DNA from: Neobacillus piezotolerans
GTDB taxonomy: Bacteria > Bacillota > Bacilli > Bacillales > Cytobacillaceae
NCBI RefSeq assembly: GCF_003362805.1
Contig: NZ_QNQT01000006.1
Location: 1 to 64,000, forward strand
Reading direction: 5' to 3'
Length of the DNA stretch: 64,000 nucleotides
The position numbers and the translations under genes are program-made. Positions 26,724-36,276 of the stretch are shown here, piece after piece. Numbering within the stretch: the stretch's first letter is position 1; every line of letters starts with the position of its first letter. The notes beneath the pieces are model-generated. The model was not told the origin of the DNA. It saw nothing but the letters and a program-made list of their open reading frames with translations, and searched no databases.

Positions 26724-27480
26724 GGGACTCCAGCTCCTTCCATATTTCTTTAAAAAGCTTGCTGTAGCTCTCATGGTTTCTTGAGTCGAATGGAGTCAGC
26801 CGCCTTATGCTTTCGGGCAAATCGAAAATTTTATGGATCCTGCCGGGGCTTGGGGAAAAGAGATAAATCCTGTCACTCATCGCAATTGCTTCACCGATAT
26901 CGTGGGTGACGAGGACAGCCGTTTTGCCAAGCCCTTTTAAGGTCGAAGAAACGAGGTCTTCAAGTTTCAGTTTCGTTTGATAATCAAGCGCCGAAAAAGG
27001 CTCATCAAGCAGCAGCACCTTTGGCTCGGCGGCAAGGGTTCTCGCAAGCGCCGCCCTTTGCCTCATGCCGCCGGACAGCTGTTTTGGAAGCTTCTTTTCG
27101 ACGCCAGGGAGGCCGATTTCCCCAAGGAGCCTGATTGCGGCTTCCCGCCGCTTGGGAGTCAGAGCATTAGCCAGTTTCAAACCAATAAGGACATTTTCTT
27201 CGATTGTTTTCCAGGGGAACAAATAGTCCTGCTGGAGCATATAGCCAATTTCGCGGGTTGCCGCCGAAGCAGGCGTGCCTCCTATCAACACGCGCCCTTC
27301 CGTGGGAACGACCAATCCGGCGATGATGGAAAGCAGCGTCGTTTTGCCACACCCGCTTGGGCCGAGCAAAGAGATGAATTCTCCTTCTTCGACGGAAAGC
27401 CCGATATCGGAGAGGGCCGTTACTGCCATATCTTTCGTGAAATAAGTGTGGTGGATTCCTTCAATCTTAAGGAAACACAT
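26713..27480 (-). CDS. ytlC: ABC transporter ATP-binding protein (YtlC)
   Basis: 255 aa with Walker [10 protein letters not shown], signature LSGGMRQR, Walker B VLLLDEP and the H-loop VTHD. It belongs to the nitrate/sulfonate/taurine (SsuB-like) class. ATG at 27480 (MCFLKIEG) follows AAAGGAGG. It overlaps the ytlD start, indicating coupling. Confidence 0.92.
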   Translation of the reverse strand: MCFLKIEGIHHTYFTKDMAVTALSDIGLSVEEGEFISLLGPSGCGKTTLLSIIAGLVVPTEGRVLIGGTPASAATREIGYMLQQDYLFPWKTIEENVLIGLKLANALTPKRREAAIRLLGEIGLPGVEKKLPKQLSGGMRQRAALARTLAAEPKVLLLDEPFSALDYQTKLKLEDLVSSTLKGLGKTAVLVTHDIGEAIAMSDRIYLFSPSPGRIHKIFDLPESIRRLTPFDSRNHESYSKLFKEIWKELESLEK

Positions 27481-27502
27481 GGATCGGCCTCCTTTGCTGC
27501 TT

Positions 27503-28501
27503 TCATTTAACTTTTTCGGCAATATCGGTATTTACGAGTGTTTTATGGCCGATCCGCTGCGGAAGTTCGCCCGCTTCGTCCATGATGTCCTGGAGATTGT
27601 TCCACTCGTCCTCATCCAGGATCGGATCAGTGGCGAATGAACCCTGGCTCTTGTAGCGCTCGACAACGGTTTCGATAATGCCTGGGTCGGTATCTTCAAA
27701 ATACGGTTCAATTGCTTTTGCAATGTCTTTTGAATCTGTTTTCGCGACCCATTGCTGCGCCTTATAAAGCGCTTTTGTGAATTTTTCGATTGTCGCCGGA
27801 TTTTTTTTCATATAGCTTTCTTTCGCCATGAATGTGGTATAAGGTAGGTGTCCTGATTCAGTGCCGAATGATGCGACAATATGCCCTTTTCCTTCTTTTT
27901 CAAAAATGCTCGCGGTCGGCTCGAACAGCTGGACAAACTCCCCGGTTCCACCGGCAAACGCATTGGCAATGTTCGCGAAGTCGATATTCTGGATGAGCTT
28001 TAAATCCTTATGCGGCTCAATGCCGTGCTTTTTCAGGACAAACTCCCCTGCCATTTGCGGCATTCCGCCTTTGCGCTGACCAAGGAACGTTTTGCCTTTA
28101 AGCAAATCCCAGGAAAAGTTGTCAATTTTCTCACGCGAGACAAGGAAGGTTCCATCTGTCTGTGTGAGCTGGGCAAAATTGATGACTGGGTCATTCGAGC
28201 CTTGCGCATGCACATATATTGAGGTCTCAGACCCGACAAGGGCGATGTCTGCACCGCCAGAGAGAAGCGCGGTCATCGTTTTGTCGCCGCCCCATGTCGT
28301 CGTCAAGTTGACATCAAGACCTTCTTCCTTAAAGAAACCTTTTGCGAGTGCTACGTATTCGGGCGTATAGAAAATTGATCTTGTTACTTCCGCGACGCGG
28401 ACTTTTTCGAGCTTCTTTTCCTTGGGCTTTTCCTGGCATGCGGAGAGAAGCAGCATCGAGCCTGCAAGCATGGCCAAGGCGGCCCTTAACGTCTTTTTCA
28501 T
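27503..28501 (-). CDS. ytlA: ABC transporter substrate-binding lipoprotein (YtlA, NMT1/THI5-like)
   Basis: A 332-aa lipoprotein, lipobox LLSAC near residue 22, with an NMT1-type periplasmic-binding fold (YTPEYVALAKGFFKEEGLDV, ADIALVG). ATG at 28501 is 7 nt after AGGAGG; the ATG 6 bp upstream is too close. Relatives bind hydroxymethylpyrimidine, aminopyrimidine or sulfonates. No TPP riboswitch or other known element was seen in the 5' region, so the substrate is unassigned. First gene of the ytlACD operon. Confidence 0.9.
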   Translation of the reverse strand: MKKTLRAALAMLAGSMLLLSACQEKPKEKKLEKVRVAEVTRSIFYTPEYVALAKGFFKEEGLDVNLTTTWGGDKTMTALLSGGADIALVGSETSIYVHAQGSNDPVINFAQLTQTDGTFLVSREKIDNFSWDLLKGKTFLGQRKGGMPQMAGEFVLKKHGIEPHKDLKLIQNIDFANIANAFAGGTGEFVQLFEPTASIFEKEGKGHIVASFGTESGHLPYTTFMAKESYMKKNPATIEKFTKALYKAQQWVAKTDSKDIAKAIEPYFEDTDPGIIETVVERYKSQGSFATDPILDEDEWNNLQDIMDEAGELPQRIGHKTLVNTDIAEKVK

Positions 28502-28616
28502 AGACATACCTCCTGGGCAATAATAATTGGGCTATATTGTTCTTGTGATATCGTATGAACCGGGCGTGATTGTGTGAATGCCCATATTGTAAAAATAATC
28601 GGTAGGAGTGATACGG

Positions 28617-29408
28617 ATGGAAATTGCGGATGGACAAATCATTGCGGAGCAGCGCTTCCCGTCACCCAATCCGGAAGTCGCCTTGTCATTGATCACCTAT
28701 AACTCAGGGGGCTTAAAGGTAAAAGGGATGCTGGCCAAGCCAGTGGGCTATGAGCCGTCCGATGGTTTTCTGTATTTGCGGGGCGGCATCAAAAACGTCG
28801 GCAAGGTCCGTCCGGCCAGGATCGCCCAATTCGCATCCGAAGGGTTTACGGTTTTCGCGCCGTTTTACCGTGGAAACCAGGGAGGCGAGGGGGATGAGGA
28901 TTTTGCTGGTGAGGACAGGCAGGATGCTTTCGCAGCGTTCAGGCTTTTAAAGTCGCTTCCGGAGGTCCGGGATGTTCATATTTTCGGGTTTTCGCGAGGA
29001 GGGGTCATGGCGCTCTTAACAGCACTCGAGTTCCCGGAAGCCGCCTCGATGGCGACTTGGGGAGGTGTCAGTGATATGGCTCTTACCTATGTGGAAAGGA
29101 AAGACTTGCGCAGGATGATGAAACGGGTCATTGGAGGAACGCCAGTGAAATACCCCGAGAGATATCAGTACCGAACGCCGCTCTATAGACTTGAGCATCT
29201 GAAGGTACCGGTCCTCATCATTCATGGTGCGAAGGATGGAAATGTGTCCGCGGAGCATTCGTACCGGCTGGAAAAAAGGCTGAAGGAGCTCGGAAAGCCG
29301 GTTGAGAGCTGGTATTTTGGCGAATTCACCCACTACTTCCCGCCGGCGGTCAACAGGAAAGTTGTTGCCGACGTAACGAAGTGGATGAAAAGCCATAGCC
29401 GCAAATGA
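28617..29408 (+). CDS. ytmA: Alpha/beta hydrolase, prolyl-oligopeptidase-like (YtmA)
   Basis: 263 aa. Nucleophile elbow GFSRGG, acid in HGAKDGN and His in EFTHYF form a peptidase-S9-like triad. YRGNQGG (about residue 89) is the oxyanion region. ATG at 28617 follows TAGGAG; the GTG 9 bp upstream overlaps that site. Substrate unknown. ytmB follows by 37 bp as in B. subtilis. Confidence 0.88.
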   Translation: MEIADGQIIAEQRFPSPNPEVALSLITYNSGGLKVKGMLAKPVGYEPSDGFLYLRGGIKNVGKVRPARIAQFASEGFTVFAPFYRGNQGGEGDEDFAGEDRQDAFAAFRLLKSLPEVRDVHIFGFSRGGVMALLTALEFPEAASMATWGGVSDMALTYVERKDLRRMMKRVIGGTPVKYPERYQYRTPLYRLEHLKVPVLIIHGAKDGNVSAEHSYRLEKRLKELGKPVESWYFGEFTHYFPPAVNRKVVADVTKWMKSHSRK

Positions 29409-29445
29409 TATGATGGAAGTAAGATAATTCGAGGAGGGTCATAGT

Positions 29446-29688
29446 ATGGGAATGCCTCTTGAACTGAATACGATGATTGTGACAAAGGGCAGGGAGGAGC
29501 GGCTTGAGGAAAACTTATTCCTGCTTGAAAAAGAGGGCTATCGCCTGTATCCAATCGATATTCCTGTAGATATCCGGAGGACCATCGATGCAGAATCGAG
29601 CGGTACGGCAAAAATCAGGAAGGTCGAACTTGAAGGCGGAAAAACACGGATTACATACGAACTCGTTTCGCTTAGTTCGCCGAATTGA
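29446..29688 (+). CDS. ytmB: DUF2584 family protein (YtmB)
   Basis: 80 aa starting MGMPLELNTMIVTKGRE after a GAGGAGG site. It matches the Bacillaceae YtmB/DUF2584 family in sequence and position. Beta-rich and soluble; function unknown. The second 52-bp tandem array begins almost at its stop codon. Confidence 0.85.
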   Translation: MGMPLELNTMIVTKGREERLEENLFLLEKEGYRLYPIDIPVDIRRTIDAESSGTAKIRKVELEGGKTRITYELVSLSSPN

Positions 29689-29691
29689 TTT

Positions 29692-30092
29692 GTTCCAAAT
29701 TCCAGCTAAGTAGTCACAATAGCCCCGATTTCTGACAACCGAGGACCAAAATCCAGCTAGGTTGTCAGAATAAGCTTTGATATCTGACAAGCGATGCCCA
29801 AAATCGGGCTAGGTTGTCAGAATAAGCTTTGATATCTGACAAGCGAGGATCAAAATCAGGATAGGTTGTCAGAATAAGCCATGGAATCTGACAAGCGAGG
29901 CCCAAAATCCGGCTAGGTTGTCAGAATAAGCCCTGAAATCTGACAAGCGAGCACCAAAATCCAGCTAGGTTGTCAGAATAAGCCATGGTATCTGACAAGC
30001 GAGGACCAAAATCCAGCTAGGTTGTCAGAATAAGCCATGGTATCTGACAAGCGAGGACCAAAATCCAGCTGCGATGTCACAATAATCCTTGG
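29692..30092. repeat. Tandem array 2: about 7-8 units of 52 bp
   Basis: TTGTCAGA recurs every 52 bp. Each unit reads TTGTCAGA, a 13-nt spacer (often ATAAGCCATGGTA), TCTGACAA, then GCGAGGACCAAAATCCAGCT. The two arms form an 8-bp stem. The first and last units are divergent, with GTCACA in place of GTCAGA. It lies between ytmB and the terminator of convergent pckA and contains no gene. Confidence 0.95.
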
Positions 30093-30171
30093 TTCGTGGC
30101 TACGAAGCGTAAGGCAGAAACAGTAGTTCCGCCCCGTTTCCTCTGTCGGGCTCGAAAAGATAAAGAAATAC

Positions 30172-30214
30172 AAAAGCACGTGCGGGAAAACGGAACATTT
30201 CCCACACGTGCTTT
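30172..30214 (-). terminator. pckA terminator
   Basis: AAAGCACGTG.GGGAAA arms pair across an 8-nt loop (one mismatch); the minus-strand 3' side continues CTTTTGTATTTC. Confidence 0.85.
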
Positions 30215-30235
30215 ATTAATGGGGACAGCCCCGTG

Positions 30236-31825
30236 TTAATGATTGATTGGGCCGCCTTTTTCGGCGATTTCCGGAGCGACGCCGGAAAACTTTTTGAAAT
30301 TGGCGCGGAATTTTTCGGCAAGCTCCACTGCTTTTTCACGGTAGGCTTCAGCGTCCGCCCATGTTTTTTCTGGCTGCAGGACTTCGTCAGGGACACCCGG
30401 GACATGGAGCGGAACATGCAGGCCGAAAATTTCGTCCTGGACTGTTTCGATGTTGTTCAGCTCACCTTCAAGGGCCGCATGGATCATCGCGCGGGTATAA
30501 CCCAATTTCATCCTGCTGCCGGTTCCATATTCGCCGCCGGTCCAGCCCGTGTTGACAAGGAAGACTCGCGCATTGTGCTCAAGGATCTTTTCGCCAAGCA
30601 TTTCCGCATAGCGGTTGGCAGGAAGCGGAAGGAATGGCGCGCCGAAGCAAGTGGAGAACGTTGCCTGCGGTGAAGTGATGCCACGCTCGGTTCCGGCCAA
30701 CTTCGACGTGTAGCCGCTCAGGAAATGGTACATGGCCTGTTCCTTTGTCAGCCTGGAAATCGGAGGGAGCACCCCGAAAGCATCAGCTGTCAGGAACACG
30801 ATTGTGTTCGGATGGCCCGCGACGCTCGGCGACACGATGTTCTTAATCGCTTCAAGCGGATACGCCGCGCGCGTATTTTCGGTCAATGACCCGTCATCAT
30901 AGTCGGCAGCGCGGGAATTCGGTTCAACGATAACGTTTTCAAGGACCGCGCCAAAGCAAATCGCGTCAAAGATTTGTGGTTCTTTTTCACGGCTTAGGCT
31001 GATTGTTTTCGCATAGCAGCCCCCCTCGACATTGAAGACGCCGTTCGCGGACCAGCCGTGCTCGTCGTCACCGATCAGGCGGCGGTTCGGATCAGCGGAA
31101 AGTGTTGTTTTACCTGTTCCCGACAAACCGAAGAACAGTGCAACATCGCCTTCGATCCCGACGTTGGCCGAGCAGTGCATCGGCATGATTCCGGCTTCAG
31201 GCAATAAATAGTTCATGACGGAAAAAATCGATTTCTTCATTTCGCCTGCATATTCGGTTCCGCCGATTAGGACGATCCGCTTTTCAAAAGAAATGATAAT
31301 GAACGTTTCCGATTTGGTTCCATCCACCTCAGGGTCCGCCTTAAAGCCAGGTGCGGAAATAATGGTGAATTCCGGTGAATGTCCATCCAGTTCCCCTTGT
31401 TCTGGACGGATGAACAGCTGGTGCGCGAACAGATTATGCCAGGCATATTCATTGATCACCTGGATTGGAAGCATGTATTTTTTATCCGCGCCGGCAAATC
31501 CATTGAACACAAAGATTTCATTTTTTTGTTTTAAATAATCAAGTACTTTATTATAGAGGGTAGAGAATGCGTTTTCAGAGATGGGCTGGTTAATCGCGCC
31601 CCAATCAATTTTGCTGCTGCTTGATTTTTCTTCGACAATGAACTTATCTTCAGGTGAACGGCCTGTATATTTTCCGGTTGAAACGCTGATTGCGCCGGTT
31701 GATGTCAGCAGCCCTTCTCCACGGCTCAACACTTTTTCAACCAGCTCCGGTACGGATAGCTGGACTAGAAGGTTTGCTTCGGTCAGAAGCTTGAACGGAG
31801 TTTCTGGATTATGCACACCAAACAT
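30236..31825 (-). CDS. pckA: Phosphoenolpyruvate carboxykinase (ATP)
   Basis: The gluconeogenic enzyme converting oxaloacetate and ATP to PEP, CO2 and ADP. 529 aa, close to the family length. Motifs: [10 protein letters not shown] (substrate), MHCSANVG, the kinase P-loop [11 protein letters not shown] (about 236-246) and the metal/adenine segments downstream. ATG follows AAAGGGG. CcpN-like boxes overlap the predicted promoter, consistent with repression during glycolytic growth as known for B. subtilis pckA. Confidence 0.97.
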   Translation of the reverse strand: MFGVHNPETPFKLLTEANLLVQLSVPELVEKVLSRGEGLLTSTGAISVSTGKYTGRSPEDKFIVEEKSSSSKIDWGAINQPISENAFSTLYNKVLDYLKQKNEIFVFNGFAGADKKYMLPIQVINEYAWHNLFAHQLFIRPEQGELDGHSPEFTIISAPGFKADPEVDGTKSETFIIISFEKRIVLIGGTEYAGEMKKSIFSVMNYLLPEAGIMPMHCSANVGIEGDVALFFGLSGTGKTTLSADPNRRLIGDDEHGWSANGVFNVEGGCYAKTISLSREKEPQIFDAICFGAVLENVIVEPNSRAADYDDGSLTENTRAAYPLEAIKNIVSPSVAGHPNTIVFLTADAFGVLPPISRLTKEQAMYHFLSGYTSKLAGTERGITSPQATFSTCFGAPFLPLPANRYAEMLGEKILEHNARVFLVNTGWTGGEYGTGSRMKLGYTRAMIHAALEGELNNIETVQDEIFGLHVPLHVPGVPDEVLQPEKTWADAEAYREKAVELAEKFRANFKKFSGVAPEIAEKGGPINH

Positions 31826-31877
31826 GTATTGATTTCCCCTTTGCTTTTGTTTGTAAAGAGCTTTTTATCTCACAAAT

Positions 31878-31888
31878 AGTATAGCACA
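31878..31888 (-). promoter_or_regulatory. pckA: CcpN box overlapping the pckA -10
   Basis: Minus-strand TGTGCTATACT fits the CcpN consensus TRTGHYATAYW at every position and contains the likely -10 (TATACT), about 55 bp before the pckA start. Confidence 0.75.
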
Positions 31889-31898
31889 TTCGAGCAAT

Positions 31899-31909
31899 TG
31901 GTCTATACT
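31899..31909 (+). promoter_or_regulatory. pckA: Second, imperfect CcpN-like box at pckA
   Basis: Plus-strand TGGTCTATACT matches 9 of 11 consensus positions, in the opposite orientation, about 21 bp from the first box. Paired sites are known at CcpN targets in B. subtilis. Confidence 0.5.
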
Positions 31910-31951
31910 AATAACCTTCTTTTTTTATAATAAATTTTTTGGGGGTCGCTG

Positions 31952-32326
31952 ATGAAGCTTTTAGCCTTGTATGACGGCAATTGTGTTCTGTGCAATAAGA
32001 CGAAGGCCAAGGCCCAAAAACTCGATTGGCTTGGACGAGTCCAATGGATTTCTCTTCAGGATTATGAGAAACAAGGCCGCGAGCCATCTTTCAGGGCTAT
32101 TGACCTTCGTAGGGAGCTGCATCTTATTGGAGAGGGTGGAAAGGTGTATAAGGGGTTTTTTGCGGCGAGGAAGCTGCTGATCCAATTTCCCGCCACTTTT
32201 TTGCCGGCATTGTTCCTTTATCTTCCGTTCGCCAAAATGGCAGGCGTCCCGATTTATAATTGGGCTGCAAGGAACAGGTATAAATGGATGGGTGAAACAT
32301 GTGCAGACGGTAGTTGTTCCATTTGA
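31952..32326 (+). CDS. DCC-family thiol-disulfide oxidoreductase-like protein (DUF393)
   Basis: 124 aa. The N-terminal DGNCVLCNK is the DxxCxxC motif that names the DCC family, a thioredoxin-like fold. Middle region FRAIDLRRELHL and a hydrophobic stretch (FPATFLPALFLYLPFAKMAG) follow. Preceded by a G-rich ribosome site. Function unknown; it lies upstream of the metK riboswitch with its own start. Confidence 0.82.
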   Translation: MKLLALYDGNCVLCNKTKAKAQKLDWLGRVQWISLQDYEKQGREPSFRAIDLRRELHLIGEGGKVYKGFFAARKLLIQFPATFLPALFLYLPFAKMAGVPIYNWAARNRYKWMGETCADGSCSI

Positions 32327-32391
32327 TTGTTTAATAACAAATTCCGCTTTAAATGGATGTTTTTTAATAAAGAATTTTCTCGGAAAAATTA

Positions 32392-32419
32392 TTGACATGC
32401 CTCGACAGTGTGGTATGAT
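32392..32419 (+). promoter_or_regulatory. metK: Promoter of the metK leader
   Basis: TTGACA, 16-bp spacer, TATGAT, ending about 20 bp before the SAM aptamer. Confidence 0.8.
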
Positions 32420-32438
32420 TTTACCTTGAACGGATACT

Positions 32439-32559
32439 CTCTTATCCTGAGCCGGTGGAGGGACAGGCCCTATGAAGCCCGGCAACCTGCATGTGAGAAA
32501 ATTTTCTCCTGGCAAAGGTGCCAAACCTGACGCAAGGCGCATGCCTTGAACGATAAGAG
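32439..32559 (+). promoter_or_regulatory. metK: SAM-I (S-box) riboswitch of metK
   Basis: P1 arms CTCTTATC and GATAAGAG enclose the S-box core: CTGAGCCGGTGGAGGGA, AGCCCGGCAACCTGC, TGGCAAAGGTGCCAA and GAACGATAAGAG. When SAM is bound the downstream terminator forms and metK is switched off. Confidence 0.95.
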
Positions 32560-32583
32560 TGAAAGGCGCAAATTACGCGATGC

Positions 32584-32614
32584 AACCTTTCCTCATAAGG
32601 GAAGGTTTTTTATT
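32584..32614 (+). terminator. metK: Terminator of the metK S-box
   Basis: AACCTTTCC with GGGAAGGTT and a T-run, 25 bp after the aptamer: the expression platform. Confidence 0.92.
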
Positions 32615-32782
32615 TGCAGCCTTATGAATCAGCATCTTTAGTAGCGGGGTATTCATAAAACCCCCAGGTTTACTTCATACTACTTAGGGAAATGAGTACC
32701 GTGAAACCGAGGTTGCTAGGCAGGCCGGAAATGTTCCATGCAGCTGACCTCATTGTATAAAGAAGATTAAGGAGGAATCCAG

Positions 32783-33982
32783 ATGCCATCAAAACGCCGT
32801 TTGTTCACGTCTGAATCAGTGACTGAAGGCCATCCAGACAAGATCTGCGACCAGATTTCTGATTCGATTTTAGATGCGATCCTGGCAAAAGACGCAAACG
32901 CCCGCGTCGCTGCAGAAACTTCCGTTACAACAGGGCTTGTTCTTGTTGCGGGAGAAATTACAACTTCAACTTATGTTGATATCCCAAAAATTGTCCGTGA
33001 TACAATCCGTGAAATCGGCTATACACGCGCGAAATATGGCTTCGATGCAGATACATGCGCCGTATTGACGTCTATCGACGAGCAATCGGCCGACATCGCG
33101 ATGGGTGTCGATCAAGCGCTTGAAGCCCGTGAAGGCAGCATGTCGGACGCGGAAATTGAAGCAATCGGCGCGGGAGACCAGGGCTTGATGTTCGGTTTTG
33201 CCTGCAATGAAACAGAAGAGCTCATGCCGCTTCCAATTTCGCTTGCCCATAAGCTTTCCCGCAGGCTGACAGAAGTGCGCAAGGATGAAACACTTCCTTA
33301 CCTGCGCCCGGATGGAAAAACGCAGGTAACAGTTGAATATGACGAAAACAACAACCCAGTCCGGATTGATACAATCGTTATTTCAACACAGCATGGCCCT
33401 GAGGCGACCCTGGAACAGATCCAGAGCGACCTTAAAAAGCATGTTATCGGCCCTGTTGTTCCGCAGGACCTGATTGATGATAAGACAAAATACTTCATCA
33501 ACCCTACTGGACGTTTCGTAATCGGCGGCCCTCAAGGGGATGCCGGGCTTACCGGACGGAAAATCATCGTCGATACGTACGGCGGCTATGCTCGCCACGG
33601 CGGCGGTGCTTTCTCCGGAAAAGATCCAACTAAGGTTGACCGTTCCGCGGCATACGCTGCACGCTATGTTGCTAAAAACATCGTGGCGGCAGGCCTTGCC
33701 GACAAGGTAGAAGTCCAGCTAGCCTACGCGATCGGTGTTGCCCGTCCAGTATCGATTGCCGTTGATACATTTGGAACAGGCACTGTAAGCGAGGATGTTC
33801 TTGTTGAACTGATCGAAAACAATTTCGATCTACGCCCAGCAGGCATCATCAACATGCTTGACCTTCGCAAGCCAATCTATAAGCAGACAGCCGCATATGG
33901 CCACTTTGGCCGCAATGATGTCGACCTTCCATGGGAGCGTACAGACAAGGCTGCAGCTTTGAAGGAACAGGCATCCAAATAA
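32783..33982 (+). CDS. metK: S-adenosylmethionine synthetase
   Basis: It makes SAM from methionine and ATP. The 399-aa protein has GHPDKICDQ (residues about 17-25), [10 protein letters not shown] and [19 protein letters not shown], all MetK signatures. ATG follows AAGGAGG. Controlled by the S-box leader. Followed by a strong terminator. SAM made here feeds the methyl cycle that luxS closes, and the MnmM/MnmL tRNA enzymes also use it. Confidence 0.98.
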   Translation: MPSKRRLFTSESVTEGHPDKICDQISDSILDAILAKDANARVAAETSVTTGLVLVAGEITTSTYVDIPKIVRDTIREIGYTRAKYGFDADTCAVLTSIDEQSADIAMGVDQALEAREGSMSDAEIEAIGAGDQGLMFGFACNETEELMPLPISLAHKLSRRLTEVRKDETLPYLRPDGKTQVTVEYDENNNPVRIDTIVISTQHGPEATLEQIQSDLKKHVIGPVVPQDLIDDKTKYFINPTGRFVIGGPQGDAGLTGRKIIVDTYGGYARHGGGAFSGKDPTKVDRSAAYAARYVAKNIVAAGLADKVEVQLAYAIGVARPVSIAVDTFGTGTVSEDVLVELIENNFDLRPAGIINMLDLRKPIYKQTAAYGHFGRNDVDLPWERTDKAAALKEQASK

Positions 33983-33989
33983 TCGTTTA

Positions 33990-34028
33990 ACGGGAGCTGC
34001 ATGGCATCATGTGGCTCCCGTTTTTTTT
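33990..34028 (+). terminator. metK terminator
   Basis: ACGGGAGC / GCTCCCGT arms followed by eight T. Confidence 0.9.
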
Positions 34029-34297
34029 GCGACGCGGAAAGAGTGTTTACCAACCTTGTTTTTGGTCTAAAATCCAAATGTTGCCGCAATTTTCCTTTAG
34101 CTCCAAGTGCCATTTTTTTCTGAAAAATGATAGTATTAAATGGTGTGGCACAACTGCAATTAAATTTGCAGATGTAATGAGGAATTTTGTCATAGTTGGC
34201 GATTAAATTCCGCAATGGGTACGCATGCTGTTTTTGAAATCAGCGTAGCGATTATCACAATCACAAAAATGCAATGATCGGAGTAGGTGAATACATA
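34029..34297. other. Intergenic region before asnB
   Basis: No gene seen. It contains the palindrome CTGCAATTAAATTTGCAG (about 34155-34172), a possible operator, and AT-rich sequence likely to hold the asnB promoter; no confident -35/-10 pair. Confidence 0.4.
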
Positions 34298-36187
34298 ATG
34301 TGCGGTTTTATCGGATGTGTTCATGAACAGGCACAGACTTTCAGGGATGAAGAAAAGAAGATTTTTAAAAGCATGAATGATATCATCACCCATCGCGGGC
34401 CGGATGATGACGGATATTATTTCGACGAACATGTGCAGTTTGGCTTTAGGCGATTGAGCATTATCGATATCGAGTGCGGCGCCCAGCCGCTCACATATGA
34501 AAACGAGCGTTATTGGATCATTTTTAACGGCGAGGTGTACAACTACGTCGAGCTTCGCGATGAGCTTTTAAAAGAAGGGCTCGAATTTGCGACGAGTTCA
34601 GATACAGAAGTCATCATCGCCTTGTACAGCCATCTGAAGGAAAAGGCTGTCCAAAAGCTGCGCGGAATGTTCGCTTTCGTCATCTGGGACAAACAGGAGA
34701 AAACGCTTTTCGGCGCCCGCGACCATTTCGGGATCAAACCATTCTTTTATTATGAGGGCCAAGAAAGGACTTTCTTTGCTTCTGAAAAAAAGAGCATCCT
34801 GCTTGCTTTGGAAAAAGAGGAACTGAATTATGATTCGCTTCAGCACTACCTGACGTACCAATTCGTTCCTGAGCCGGAAACGATGACGGACGGAATCCAT
34901 AAGCTGGAGCCGGGCCATTATTTTACAAAAAAAGCTGGCGGCAAAATGGACATCAAACGGTACTGGAAGGCGAATTTCGCGCCAGTGCTGAAGTCCGAAG
35001 ATGAATTTGTTAAGGAAATCAGGGATGTCCTGTTCGATTCGGTTAAAATGCATATGCGGAGCGATGTGCCGGTCGGCTCTTTCTTATCCGGAGGAATTGA
35101 TTCATCGATTATCGCCTCAATCGCAAAGGAATACCATCCAGCCATCAAGACGTTTTCAGTCGGTTTTGAGAGGGACGGCTTCAGTGAAATTGATGTGGCG
35201 AAAGAAACCGCCGAAAGGCTAGGCGTAGAAAACATCAGCCGGGTCATTACCCCTGAGGAGTATATGGCCGAGGTGCCTAAAATTATGTGGCATATGGATG
35301 ATCCTCTTGCGGATCCTGCATGTGTCCCGTTGTACTTCGTCGCGCGCGAGGCCAGGAAGCATGTAACGGTTGTCCTATCTGGCGAAGGCGCGGACGAGTT
35401 GTTCGGAGGGTATAATATTTACCGCGAACCGGGCGATTTGGAAGTATTCAACAAAATTCCTCGAGTAGGGAAAGTCCTTTTAAAAGGAATTGCGGGGATG
35501 ATGCCTGAAGGAACAAAGGGGAAGAGCTTTATTGAACGCGGTGTAACCCCGATGGAGGAACGTTATATCGGGAATGCCAAAATGTTCACTGAGGAAGAAA
35601 AGCGCGAACTTTTGAACGTATACCGCGAAGGACTTGATTTTACGGACATAACGAAAAAGCTGTACGCCGAGAGCCAGGGCTATAATCCTGTCGACCGGAT
35701 GCAATATATTGACATCCATACGTGGATGCGGGGAGACATCCTGTTGAAGGCGGATAAAATGACGATGGCGCATTCACTCGAGCTGCGGGTGCCGTTCCTT
35801 GATAAGGAAGTGTTCTCGGTCGCTTCGAGGATTCCAGCCGACTTGAAAACTGCCAATGGGACTACGAAGTATATCCTGAGGAAAGCGGCGGAAAGCTTTG
35901 TGCCAGCCCATGTGCTTGACCGGAAAAAGCTTGGCTTCCCGGTGCCGATCCGCCACTGGCTGAAGGACGAAATGAATTCGTGGGCAAAGGACATCATCCG
36001 CGAAAGCAACACGGATCACTTGTTCAATAAACAATACGTACTTAAGCTTCTCGATGACCATTGCCTCGGAAAAGCCGACAATAGCCGGAAAATCTGGACA
36101 GTGCTCATGTTCATGGTGTGGCACCAGGTGTATGTGGAAGATAAGTATTCTTTCGGGGCCGAAAAATCGTACCAGGCGATGAATTAA
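34298..36187 (+). CDS. asnB: Asparagine synthase (glutamine-hydrolysing)
   Basis: 629 aa. Cys2 after the initiator Met is the glutaminase nucleophile, followed by THRGPDDDG and FNGEVYNY; the synthetase domain has the PP-loop SGGIDSS (about residues 263-269) and SGEGADELFGGY. The ATG at 34298 is set by Cys2 and by AGGTGA 7 nt upstream. Same neighbour (metK) as in B. subtilis. Ends at a terminator. Confidence 0.97.
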   Translation: MCGFIGCVHEQAQTFRDEEKKIFKSMNDIITHRGPDDDGYYFDEHVQFGFRRLSIIDIECGAQPLTYENERYWIIFNGEVYNYVELRDELLKEGLEFATSSDTEVIIALYSHLKEKAVQKLRGMFAFVIWDKQEKTLFGARDHFGIKPFFYYEGQERTFFASEKKSILLALEKEELNYDSLQHYLTYQFVPEPETMTDGIHKLEPGHYFTKKAGGKMDIKRYWKANFAPVLKSEDEFVKEIRDVLFDSVKMHMRSDVPVGSFLSGGIDSSIIASIAKEYHPAIKTFSVGFERDGFSEIDVAKETAERLGVENISRVITPEEYMAEVPKIMWHMDDPLADPACVPLYFVAREARKHVTVVLSGEGADELFGGYNIYREPGDLEVFNKIPRVGKVLLKGIAGMMPEGTKGKSFIERGVTPMEERYIGNAKMFTEEEKRELLNVYREGLDFTDITKKLYAESQGYNPVDRMQYIDIHTWMRGDILLKADKMTMAHSLELRVPFLDKEVFSVASRIPADLKTANGTTKYILRKAAESFVPAHVLDRKKLGFPVPIRHWLKDEMNSWAKDIIRESNTDHLFNKQYVLKLLDDHCLGKADNSRKIWTVLMFMVWHQVYVEDKYSFGAEKSYQAMN

Positions 36188-36216
36188 GCCTAGCGAAAAA
36201 TTATTAAAGAAACAAA

Positions 36217-36249
36217 GGAGCTCCCGCTTGGACAGGGGAGCTCTTTTCT
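36217..36249 (+). terminator. asnB terminator
   Basis: GAGCTCCC / GGGAGCTC stem, 10-nt loop, then TTTT. Confidence 0.85.
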
Positions 36250-36276
36250 GTACCATTCAGATTTGGCGTGAGCGCC

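Noticed and set aside
28502-28616. TPP riboswitch before ytlA
   Set aside because: The gap is too short and lacks the conserved CTGAGA and related motifs on either strand.
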